Below, in pieces: positions 1 through 5,182 of a DNA stretch of 5,182 bases. The notes beneath the pieces are model-generated. The model did not search any database. It had not been told where the DNA came from and saw only the letters and a list, made by a program, of their open reading frames with translations. Position 1 is the first letter of the stretch; each line of letters opens with the position of its first letter. The position numbers and the translations under genes were made by a program. Source of the stretch: Alphaproteobacteria bacterium (lineage in GTDB: Bacteria; Pseudomonadota; Alphaproteobacteria; Rhizobiales; Devosiaceae); assembly GCA_018820005.1 (NCBI GenBank), contig JAHJOS010000636.1, forward strand, positions 1 to 5,182, read 5' to 3'.

Positions 1-411
1 CCCGGCCTGCTGCTGCCCAATAGCGGCCATGCCTGTCCGCTCTGGGCCATTTATGGCGCCTTCCGCACGCCCGATGTGCCCATGCGCCAGGTGGTCCGCT
101 TCTCCGATGGTTCGCGCTATCTCTTCCTCGCGCGCACCGTGCAGCGCCGCACCGGCTCGTTCCGCGAGCAGGTGGTCGCGTCCTCGGTGATGCTGGCCTG
201 TGATGTGCTGCATGCCGATCGCACCATCTATGGCATGGGGCTCGACCTCAACGATCTCGCCGCCGATATCCCGGTCGGTCCCAGCTGCCGGCTCTGCACA
301 AGGCGCGACTGTGCCAGCCGGCAGGAAGAGACCCTTTCGCCCGGCGCAGATGCCTCGCGCACCAGGGCGCCTTTGCTCCCCGCTGCATTTGCGCTTGGCG
401 ATCCCGCCTGA
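1..411 (+). CDS. XRE/ScfR-family transcriptional regulator of short-chain acyl-CoA metabolism (C-terminal part)
   Basis: The reading frame is open from the first base of the window, so the N-terminus lies outside. The last 136 residues are visible and end at TGA 409-411. They match what I know of the C-terminal domain (DUF2083/ScfRs) of ScfR/RamB/PrpR-like regulators: an early 'SGHACPLWAIYGAFRTPD' stretch, then IPVGPSCRLC and a CxxCx4C cluster (Cys96, Cys99, Cys104 of the visible part, with Cys12 earlier) followed by a RQEE tail. Full-length members are about 470 residues, with an N-terminal helix-turn-helix and an IrrE-like middle domain, neither visible here. The family binds DNA and responds to short-chain acyl-CoA, controlling acetate, propionate or glyoxylate-cycle genes. 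The cysteines could bind metal or sense redox state, which is inference. The next gene follows after 59 bases on the same strand, so co-transcription is possible. The ligand cannot be told from this fragment. Confidence 0.8.
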   Translation, partial: PGLLLPNSGHACPLWAIYGAFRTPDVPMRQVVRFSDGSRYLFLARTVQRRTGSFREQVVASSVMLACDVLHADRTIYGMGLDLNDLAADIPVGPSCRLCTRRDCASRQEETLSPGADASRTRAPLLPAAFALGDPA

Positions 412-460
412 TTGGGCTTAATTGGGGTGATCGCTGCGGAGGGGAGACCGCGGCAGGATC

Positions 461-467
461 AGGGGGG
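461..467 (+). promoter_or_regulatory. Ribosome-binding site supporting the TTG start
   Basis: The purine run AGGGGGG lies 3-5 bases before the TTG at 471. It supports initiation at this rare codon and fixes the N-terminus of the response regulator. No other start codon in this frame would leave the receiver fold intact. Confidence 0.7.
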
Positions 468-470
468 CTC

Positions 471-854
471 TTGGCAATCGACATTCTCATTGCCGAGGAT
501 GAACCGAGCATTCTTGAATCGCTCGATTTCATTCTTCGGCGTGCCGGCTGGACCATCAGTGCGGTAACCGATGGTGACGCTGTGCTCGACGCGGTGCGCC
601 GGCTGCGACCACGCCTTGTCGTGCTCGACGTCATGCTGCCCAAGCGCAGCGGCTTTGATGTGCTCAAGCAGATCCGTGCCAATCTCGAACTGCAGGCCAT
701 GCCGGTGCTGATCCTGACCGCCAAGGGGCAGCAGGCCGATCGCCGCACCGCCGAGGAACTGGGCGCCAATGGCTTCGTGACCAAGCCCTATGCCAATGCC
801 GATGTGGTGGGCGCCGTGCGAGCGCTGCTGGGCGATGATGGCGGAACCGCGTAA
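471..854 (+). CDS. Single-domain (CheY-like) response regulator, TTG start
   Basis: The 127-residue product is one complete receiver domain and nothing else. The acidic pocket is Glu9-Asp10-Glu11, the predicted phosphorylated residue is Asp53 in VVLDVMLPKRSG, the switch threonine is Thr83 in PVLILTAKG, and the conserved lysine is Lys105 in FVTKPY. All key residues are present, so it should accept phosphate. No DNA-binding or enzymatic output domain follows. I chose the TTG at 471 because receiver homology begins right after it (AIDILIAEDE), no in-frame ATG exists before Met55, and AGGGGGG at 461-467 is a strong ribosome-binding site just upstream. The end overlaps the next gene by 17 bases, suggesting translational coupling. 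Its likely phosphodonor is the sensor kinase two genes downstream, which carries no receiver of its own. Whether it passes phosphate on, binds a partner, or acts as a phosphate sink cannot be seen. Confidence 0.93.
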   Translation: MAIDILIAEDEPSILESLDFILRRAGWTISAVTDGDAVLDAVRRLRPRLVVLDVMLPKRSGFDVLKQIRANLELQAMPVLILTAKGQQADRRTAEELGANGFVTKPYANADVVGAVRALLGDDGGTA

Positions 855-1074
855 GCTCGTCAGCAGCATGCTCGCGCTCACCGTCTTCGGTGCGCTGCTG
901 TTCGTGCCCCCGCTGGTGCTCGTGTTCAATCAGCCCATCAGCCACTTCGGCATCCCGCAGATCGTGATCTACCTGTTCACCGTCTGGCTGCTCCTCATCG
1001 TGGGCACGGCGCTGCTCAGCCGCAGTCTGCCGCCGGGCGATCCGGACAAATCCGCCACGCCGGAGGATGACTGA
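838..1074 (+). CDS. Small two-helix membrane protein, possible small subunit of the symporter-kinase
   Basis: The product is 78 residues with two clear hydrophobic segments, about residues 8-30 and 40-60, separated by a short polar turn (FNQPISHFG) and followed by an acidic, proline-containing tail (PPGDPDKSATPEDD). I do not recognise it as a named family. Its length and two-helix layout resemble the small subunits (DUF485/YjcH and DUF4212 types) encoded next to SSS-family symporters. Since the next gene encodes an SSS membrane domain fused to a kinase, an accessory membrane role is plausible but unproven. Tandem ATGs occur at 835 and 838; I chose 838 for better spacing from a weak GGG at 830-832, and a third in-frame ATG at 868 is possible. 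The gene overlaps the upstream regulator, and its stop shares one base with the kinase start, so all three genes are probably translated together. Confidence 0.75.
   Translation: MAEPRKLVSSMLALTVFGALLFVPPLVLVFNQPISHFGIPQIVIYLFTVWLLLIVGTALLSRSLPPGDPDKSATPEDD
1062..1066 (+). promoter_or_regulatory. Shine-Dalgarno site of the symporter-kinase gene
   Basis: GGAGG lies 7 bases before the ATG at 1074 and inside the last codons of the preceding small gene. It selects the ATG at 1074 over the out-of-frame ATG at 1067, which is too close to it. The TGATG junction (stop 1072-1074, start 1074-1076) indicates coupled translation. Confidence 0.75.
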
Positions 1075-3776
1075 TGTTGTCAGCAGACTTCGTCATTGCC
1101 ACCGCCGTGGGCTATGTCGGCCTGCTCTTTGTGCTGGCCTTTTTTGGCGACCGCCGCGCGCGCGCCAACAAGAAGTCGTTCCTCCATTCTCCCGCTGTCT
1201 ATACGCTCTCCATCTCGGTCTATTGCACCAGTTGGACCTTTTACGGCGCCGTCGGCAATGCCGCCCACAGTGGCCTTGAGTTCCTCACCATCTACCTTGG
1301 CCCCACGCTGGTCTTTGTCGGCTGGTGGTTCCTGCTGCGCCGCCTGGTCCGCATCAGCCACAATCAGCGCATTACCTCGCTGGCCGATCTGCTGTCCTCG
1401 CGCTTCGGCAAGTCCAATCGCCTAGCGGTGCTGGTCACCTGCATCGCGGTCATCGGCATCGCGCCCTATATCGCGCTCCAGCTCAAGGCCGTTACCTCGT
1501 CCATCCAGGCCGTCGCCGGCTCCTCCGAATTCGGGCAGGGGAGCCTCGCTGGCATTGATGATGTGGGCCTTGCCTTCGGCATCGCCGCCGCCATGGCGCT
1601 CTTCACCATCCTCTTCGGCACCCGCCATGTCGATGCCAAGGAGCAGCACCATGGCGTTGTCGCCGCCATCGCCTTTGAAGCCGTCGTCAAGCTGGGCGCT
1701 TTGCTCGCCGTCGGTATCTTCGTGGTCTATGCGGGCGGTGGGCTCGAACCGATCTTCCGCCGCGCTGCCGAGCTGGGCGTCAAGGCCCCGACCGAAAATA
1801 CCTTCAATGACCGCTGGTTGACCACGCTGGTTCTGTCTGTGGCCGCCATCGTCTGTCTGCCGCGCCAGTTCCAGGTCACCGTGGTCGAAAACTCCGACGA
1901 GAGCCACCTGCGCGTCGCCGGCTGGGCCTTCCCCGCCTATATGCTGCTGATGAGCCTGTTCATCCTGCCCATCGCGGTGTTCGGCCTTTCTGTGATGCCC
2001 GCCGGCTCCAATCCCGACATGTTCGCCCTCACACTCCCCATGTTCTATGGCCAGAGCCCGCTTGCGCTATTGGCCTTCATCGGCGGCTTCTCCTCGGCCA
2101 CCTCCATGATCATTCTGGAGTCCATCGCGCTATCGATCATGGTGTCAAACCACATCGTCATGCCGCTGGTGCTGCGCTTCAGCTCCAGCCAGCCCAGCGC
2201 AGACGGGCAGGGGGTCAGTCGCCTGCTGCTGGTGGCCCGGCGCTTTTCGATTATCCTGATCCTGTCGCTGGGCTTTTTCTATTTCTTCTTCACCCGCGAT
2301 TCCAACGCGCTGGCGCCCATCGGGCTGATTTCGTTCACCGCCATCGCCCAGTTTTTTCCAGCCGTGCTGGCGGCACTGTTCTGGCGCGATGCCTCGCTCA
2401 AGGGCGCCACCTCAGCCATTGCCGCCGGCTTTGTCATCTGGGTATGGTGCAGCTTCCTGCCTTCGTTCGAATCGGTGTCGCCCCAGGTGGCCATGCTGGT
2501 CCAGCATGGGCCCTGGGGCATTGCCTGGTTGCGACCCGAAGCTCTGTTCGGCCTCGATCGCCTCGATCCGCTCTCCCACGCCGCTTTCTGGAGCCTCACT
2601 ATCAATGTGCTGACCCTGACGGTGGTTTCGCTGCTCACCCGGCAGTCAGCGCTTGAGCGCATCCAGTCTACTCTCTTCGTCGACGTCTTCCGCCATGGCT
2701 CCACGCCGCAGGGCAATTTCGTGCGCGGCTCGGCCACCGCCAATGATCTGTTCTTCGTGGCCGAGCGAGTGCTGGGCGATCGCCGCGCCGCCGCATTGTT
2801 CGAAAGCGCCGCGCGCGAAAGCGGCGTTGATCCCGACCGCCTCGAGCCGTCCTCCGAGTTCATTGGTCGGTTGGAACGCGAGCTGGCCGGCTCCATCGGC
2901 GCCGCCTCGGCCCATGTCATGCTCTCCAAGGTTGTCACCGGCAGCGATGTCTCGCTCGAAGAGGTCATGCAGATGGCCGATGAAACCCAGCAGGTCATCG
3001 AATATTCTCAGCAGCTGGAAAAAACCTCGGCCGAGCTGCGCTCCACCGCGCGCAAGCTCGAAGATGCCAATACCCAATTGCGTGAGCTCGATAGCCAGAA
3101 GGACGAATTTCTCAGCCAGGTCAGCCACGAAGTGCGCACCCCCATGACCTCGATCCGCTCGTTTTCCGAGATTCTGCTCGATCCCCAGGGCATCGACGAC
3201 ACCCAGCGGCAGCATTTCGTGTCCACTATCCACCAGGAAAGCCTGCGCCTGACCCGACTGCTCGATGAGATCCTGGATCTTTCGGCGCTCGAGCGGGGCG
3301 AGCGCAGTTGGGACAATGTGCCCGTCGACGCCGAAGCTGCGTTGGACCGTGCCCTTCGTGTCTGTGATGCCTTGCTGCGCCAGCGCAACATGCAGGTCGA
3401 GCTGGGTGAACGCGCCAGCGCCACCATGGTCGAGGGCGATGCCGACCGGCTGTGCCAGGTGTTCATCAACCTGGTCTCCAACGCCGTCAAATACAACGAT
3501 TCCAGCAAGCCGGTCCTGCGTGTCACCTCAATGGTGCGCTCGGGCAGTTTCAGCGTCGAAATCGCCGACAATGGCCCCGGCATTCCCAAGAGTGAACGCA
3601 CGCTGATTTTCGAGAAATTCTCACGCGGCAAACAAGGTGCCAGCGATCAGAGCGGCGCGGGCCTGGGCCTTGCCATCTCCCGCCAGATCATCGCCCGCAT
3701 GAACGGCACGCTCGAACTGGTCCCCGGGCCGCTCAGCGGCGCCTGCTTCCGCGTCCGCCTGCCCGTTGTCCGCTGA
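1074..3776 (+). CDS. Sensor histidine kinase with N-terminal sodium:solute symporter domain (CbrA/CrbS-like, no PAS or receiver)
   Basis: A 900-residue inner-membrane kinase. Residues 1-521 form an SSS-family membrane domain with about 13 hydrophobic segments. Typical stretches include YCTSWTFYGAVG (50-61), GIAPYIALQLKAV (128-140), GTRHVDAKEQHHG (182-194) and GGFSSATSMIILESIALS (337-354). Residues about 550-640 fit the STAC linker known between SSS domains and kinases, and 640-682 is a polar, heptad-like coiled coil. HisKA follows with His685 in SHEVRTP, then HATPase with the N-box NLVSNAVKY (Asn803), DNGPGI (832-837), an F-box IFEKFSR (845-851) and GAGLGL (861-866), ending near residue 900. 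All catalytic motifs are intact. Many relatives carry a PAS domain and a C-terminal receiver; here neither is present, and the receiver is a separate gene just upstream. Related kinases sense carbon or nitrogen status and acetate use. The ligand and any transport activity are not visible. The start is supported by GGAGG at 1062-1066. Confidence 0.95.
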   Translation: MLSADFVIATAVGYVGLLFVLAFFGDRRARANKKSFLHSPAVYTLSISVYCTSWTFYGAVGNAAHSGLEFLTIYLGPTLVFVGWWFLLRRLVRISHNQRITSLADLLSSRFGKSNRLAVLVTCIAVIGIAPYIALQLKAVTSSIQAVAGSSEFGQGSLAGIDDVGLAFGIAAAMALFTILFGTRHVDAKEQHHGVVAAIAFEAVVKLGALLAVGIFVVYAGGGLEPIFRRAAELGVKAPTENTFNDRWLTTLVLSVAAIVCLPRQFQVTVVENSDESHLRVAGWAFPAYMLLMSLFILPIAVFGLSVMPAGSNPDMFALTLPMFYGQSPLALLAFIGGFSSATSMIILESIALSIMVSNHIVMPLVLRFSSSQPSADGQGVSRLLLVARRFSIILILSLGFFYFFFTRDSNALAPIGLISFTAIAQFFPAVLAALFWRDASLKGATSAIAAGFVIWVWCSFLPSFESVSPQVAMLVQHGPWGIAWLRPEALFGLDRLDPLSHAAFWSLTINVLTLTVVSLLTRQSALERIQSTLFVDVFRHGSTPQGNFVRGSATANDLFFVAERVLGDRRAAALFESAARESGVDPDRLEPSSEFIGRLERELAGSIGAASAHVMLSKVVTGSDVSLEEVMQMADETQQVIEYSQQLEKTSAELRSTARKLEDANTQLRELDSQKDEFLSQVSHEVRTPMTSIRSFSEILLDPQGIDDTQRQHFVSTIHQESLRLTRLLDEILDLSALERGERSWDNVPVDAEAALDRALRVCDALLRQRNMQVELGERASATMVEGDADRLCQVFINLVSNAVKYNDSSKPVLRVTSMVRSGSFSVEIADNGPGIPKSERTLIFEKFSRGKQGASDQSGAGLGLAISRQIIARMNGTLELVPGPLSGACFRVRLPVVR

Positions 3777-3780
3777 AACC

Positions 3781-3885
3781 TAGAGCGCTTTCAGGAAAAG
3801 TGGCCCCCACTTTTCCGGTTCGAAAGCGTGACCAAACAAGGACCTGGAGCGCTTAACCGCGTCAGCGACGCGGTGAAGCGCTCTA
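3781..3885. repeat. Nested palindromic intergenic repeat with two hairpins and inverted ends
   Basis: The 105-base element is bounded by perfect inverted ends, TAGAGCGCTT (3781-3790) and AAGCGCTCTA (3876-3885). Left hairpin: CGCTTTC (3786-3792) pairs with GAAAGCG (3822-3828), and inside it GGAAAAGTGG (3794-3803) pairs with CCACTTTTCC (3807-3816) around a CCC loop. Right hairpin: GAGCGCTT (3847-3854) pairs with AAGCGCTC (3876-3883), and inside it ACCGCGTC (3856-3863) pairs with GACGCGGT (3867-3874) around an AGC loop. The linker ACCAAACAAGGACCTGG separates them. The style, including the GGAAAAGTGG palindrome, matches dispersed palindromic elements of Rhizobiales (RIME or Bru-RS-like), though I cannot assign a named family. 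No T-run follows either hairpin, so it is not a standard intrinsic terminator, but it fills the gap between convergent genes and could slow or end transcription or protect 3' ends. Confidence 0.85.
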
Positions 3886-4695
3886 GTCGCGCCCCTGGTC
3901 GGGAATGTTCAATATATGCCCGCAGGCCTTGCAGTGCACGGCGTCCGGGTCATGCTTCTGCAGCCCACATTGCGGGCAGGGGAACTGCACCTTGTTGGGC
4001 CGGAAAATCGATTGCGCCAGCCGCACGAACAGGGAAATGCCCACGATCATGATGGCGATGGAGGCCAGCTTGCCGCCGGTGCCGGGCAGGGTGATGTCGC
4101 CAAATCCGGTCGTCGTCACCGTCGCTACCGTGAAGTAGAGCGCGTCCACATAGCCTGAGATCCCGGTGTCGCCCCGGTTTGAGAACGATATGTAGACAAA
4201 CCCCGTCACCACGAACAGAAACACCAGCAGGTTCAGCACGGCCTGAATGGTTTCGCGATACCCCAGCAGCCCCAGCTTTCGCAGCGGGCGCCAGAACAGC
4301 TGACTGCGCGTGAGGGTCCACAATCGCAGGATACGCAGAAAGCCAAGGTTGATCAGCCAGATTGGCAGCAGCAGCGAAATCAGGATCAATATGTCCAGGA
4401 TCACCGGCGTCTGGCGCAGCCAGCGCAGCGTATCGGTCGCCGCCAGCCCCCGTGCTGCAAGGTCCACCGCCAGCAGCGCTGCAATCGAATAGTCGATCCA
4501 CAGGAACGCCGCGTCTTCGCGCAACAGCGGCGAGGCGATGAAAAACACCACAATGGCCAGATCCACCACCAACACCGCAAACTGGAAGCGCTGCGCCGGA
4601 ATGGACTGGCCGTGATAGAGCAGTCGCAGCGTCGATCGCAGGCGGCGAAAGGGCGTCGGTGGGGTGGCTTGGGCGCTTGCCCCGTCTTTTTGCAT
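3883..4695 (-). CDS. Voltage-gated-type potassium channel with C-terminal zinc ribbon
   Basis: The 270-residue protein has six predicted helices with a pore loop, the Kv/KvAP layout. S1 is about 38-57, S2 62-85, S3 96-113, S4 118-140, S5 147-171, the pore loop 180-200 and S6 208-228. The selectivity filter reads TTTGFGD (194-200), a recognised variant of TVGYGD. S4 has the arginine pattern Arg121, Arg124, Arg130, with Thr127 where another charge would be expected, so voltage sensing may be weak. The C-terminus carries two CxxC pairs, Cys240/Cys243 and Cys255/Cys258, a short zinc ribbon on the cytoplasmic side, where larger channels have a regulatory domain. It should conduct K+ across the inner membrane. 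The ATG at 4693-4695 is preceded by GGGAAG on the minus strand. The TAG stop (3883-3885) lies in the end of the neighbouring repeat. It converges on the kinase gene and need not be related to it. Confidence 0.92.
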   Translation of the reverse strand: MQKDGASAQATPPTPFRRLRSTLRLLYHGQSIPAQRFQFAVLVVDLAIVVFFIASPLLREDAAFLWIDYSIAALLAVDLAARGLAATDTLRWLRQTPVILDILILISLLLPIWLINLGFLRILRLWTLTRSQLFWRPLRKLGLLGYRETIQAVLNLLVFLFVVTGFVYISFSNRGDTGISGYVDALYFTVATVTTTGFGDITLPGTGGKLASIAIMIVGISLFVRLAQSIFRPNKVQFPCPQCGLQKHDPDAVHCKACGHILNIPDQGRD

Positions 4696-4837
4696 CTAGC
4701 TTCCCAACTGGCTTGTCATCACGCCATTGCAGGCGCATGAGACCGATTGTGTACCACGCTCACCTGCCGCTTTGCGGGGCGATCTCGTCCCCGAGCATAG
4801 GTTGAGCGGTTGACCCCGCCAAGCAAGGTAGTTTCCG
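4696..4837. promoter_or_regulatory. Divergent intergenic region between the channel and DUF1993 genes
   Basis: This 142-base spacer must hold the promoters of both divergent genes. On the minus strand, TTGGCG (plus-strand 4817-4822) and TATGCT (4794-4799) are separated by exactly 17 bases, a passable sigma-70 match that would drive the channel gene with a leader of about 90 bases. For the plus-strand gene I found no convincing -35/-10 pair; TTGCGG (4772-4777) and CATAGG (4796-4801) are weak. An imperfect hairpin, GGGGCGA with TCGTCCCC, lies at about 4776-4792. Confidence 0.35.
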
Positions 4838-5182
4838 ATGTCTGTCTCCCTATACGACGTATCCGTACCTGTCTTTACCCGCATGCTCACCAATCTCCTG
4901 GCGATCATGGACAAGGCCGAGGCCAACGCAGGCGAGCGCAAGTTCGACACCGCTGTCCTGGCCAACGCGCGCCTCGCGCCCGATATGATCCCCTTCCGCG
5001 GCCAGATCATGATCGCAACCGACCACGTCAAGGGCTGCGTCTCACGCCTTGCCGGCCGTGACGTTCCCTCCTGGCCTGATACCGAAGAGACCTTTGCCGA
5101 ACTGCGCGCCCGTATCACCAAGGCGCTCGACCTGGCGGCCACCGTCACCGCCAAGGACCTCGAAGGCAGCGAAACCCGTCAG
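4838..5182 (+). CDS. DUF1993 family protein (DinB-like fold), N-terminal part
   Basis: The frame is open to the end of the window, showing 115 residues from ATG 4838; the C-terminus lies outside. The sequence fits DUF1993 as I know it: an opening MSVSLYDVSVPVFTRML, then DKAEANA, VLANARLAPDMIPF, a central QIMIATDHVKG, and RLAGRDVPSW with DTEETFAELR. Members are about 165-170 residues, so roughly two thirds is visible. The family is placed with the DinB/YfiT-like four-helix proteins, some of which bind a metal, but it has no established reaction. His63 is the only histidine seen so far. An AAGG at 4825-4828 stands 9 bases before the start and serves as a modest ribosome-binding site. It is divergent from the channel gene. 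The function is unknown. Confidence 0.88.
   Translation, partial: MSVSLYDVSVPVFTRMLTNLLAIMDKAEANAGERKFDTAVLANARLAPDMIPFRGQIMIATDHVKGCVSRLAGRDVPSWPDTEETFAELRARITKALDLAATVTAKDLEGSETRQ

Noticed and set aside
300..411. Possible frameshift at the C-terminus of the ScfR-family gene, whose tail looks compositionally loose
   Set aside because: The motif CRLCTRRDCASRQEE is continuous in one frame, and the other two frames give no better family match. A variable tail is a simpler explanation.
248..929. Minus-strand open frames opposite the ScfR end and the response regulator
   Set aside because: Both plus-strand genes have clear family motifs. The antisense products are compositionally biased with no motif.
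2279..2998. 239-codon open frame on the minus strand
   Set aside because: It lies entirely inside the kinase gene. The encoded protein is a low-complexity Ser/Arg/Ala mixture with no recognisable domain, as expected for the antisense of a GC-rich gene.
3781..3885. Intrinsic (Rho-independent) terminator
   Set aside because: The hairpins are strong but no T-rich tract follows on either strand, so I report the element as a repeat and leave any termination role open.
3950..4738. 262-codon minus-strand frame overlapping the channel
   Set aside because: It is a frame-shifted shadow of the channel gene. The real frame shows the six helices, the TTTGFGD filter and the zinc ribbon.
4772..4801. Plus-strand promoter TTGCGG/CATAGG for the DUF1993 gene
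   Set aside because: Both boxes match the consensus poorly and the spacing is 18, so it is not distinguishable from chance.
4696..5154. 152-codon open frame on the minus strand
   Set aside because: It is antisense to the DUF1993 gene, which matches a known family in the plus direction. The frame also ends directly at the channel start and has no recognisable domain.

Overview
This is a GC-rich, densely packed chromosomal window that reads as Alphaproteobacteria, probably Hyphomicrobiales (Rhizobiales) and plausibly Devosia or a relative. The pointers are strong G/C preference at third codon positions, an ScfR-type short-chain acyl-CoA regulator, a symporter-kinase of the CbrA/CrbS type, and a nested palindromic intergenic repeat of the style common in Rhizobiales. 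The taxonomic call is inference from family memory, not from a search.

Layout. (1) Bases 1-411 (+): C-terminal part of an XRE/ScfR-family transcription regulator. (2) Bases 471-3776 (+): a compact three-gene set with overlapping ends. It holds a stand-alone receiver-domain response regulator with no output domain (TTG start), a 78-residue protein with two membrane helices, and a 900-residue sensor kinase whose N-terminal half is a sodium:solute-symporter (SSS) membrane domain joined through a STAC-like linker and coiled coil to HisKA and HATPase domains. (3) Bases 3781-3885: a 105-base palindromic element that fills almost the whole gap between two convergent genes and supplies the stop codon of the second. 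(4) Bases 3883-4695 (-): a six-helix, voltage-gated-type potassium channel with a C-terminal zinc ribbon. (5) Bases 4696-4837: divergent intergenic region. (6) Bases 4838-5182 (+): a DUF1993 (DinB-like) protein running off the end of the window.

How it may work together (inference): SSS-domain kinases are thought to couple sensing, and in some cases transport, of a small metabolite to phosphorelay. In related systems (CrbS/R, CbrA/B) the themes are acetate use and carbon/nitrogen control. An ScfR-type regulator immediately upstream fits a locus concerned with short-chain fatty acids or acyl-CoA. The small two-helix protein sits where symporter operons often carry a small accessory subunit, so it is the best candidate here for an undescribed component. 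The potassium channel and DUF1993 gene look like unrelated neighbours beyond the repeat.
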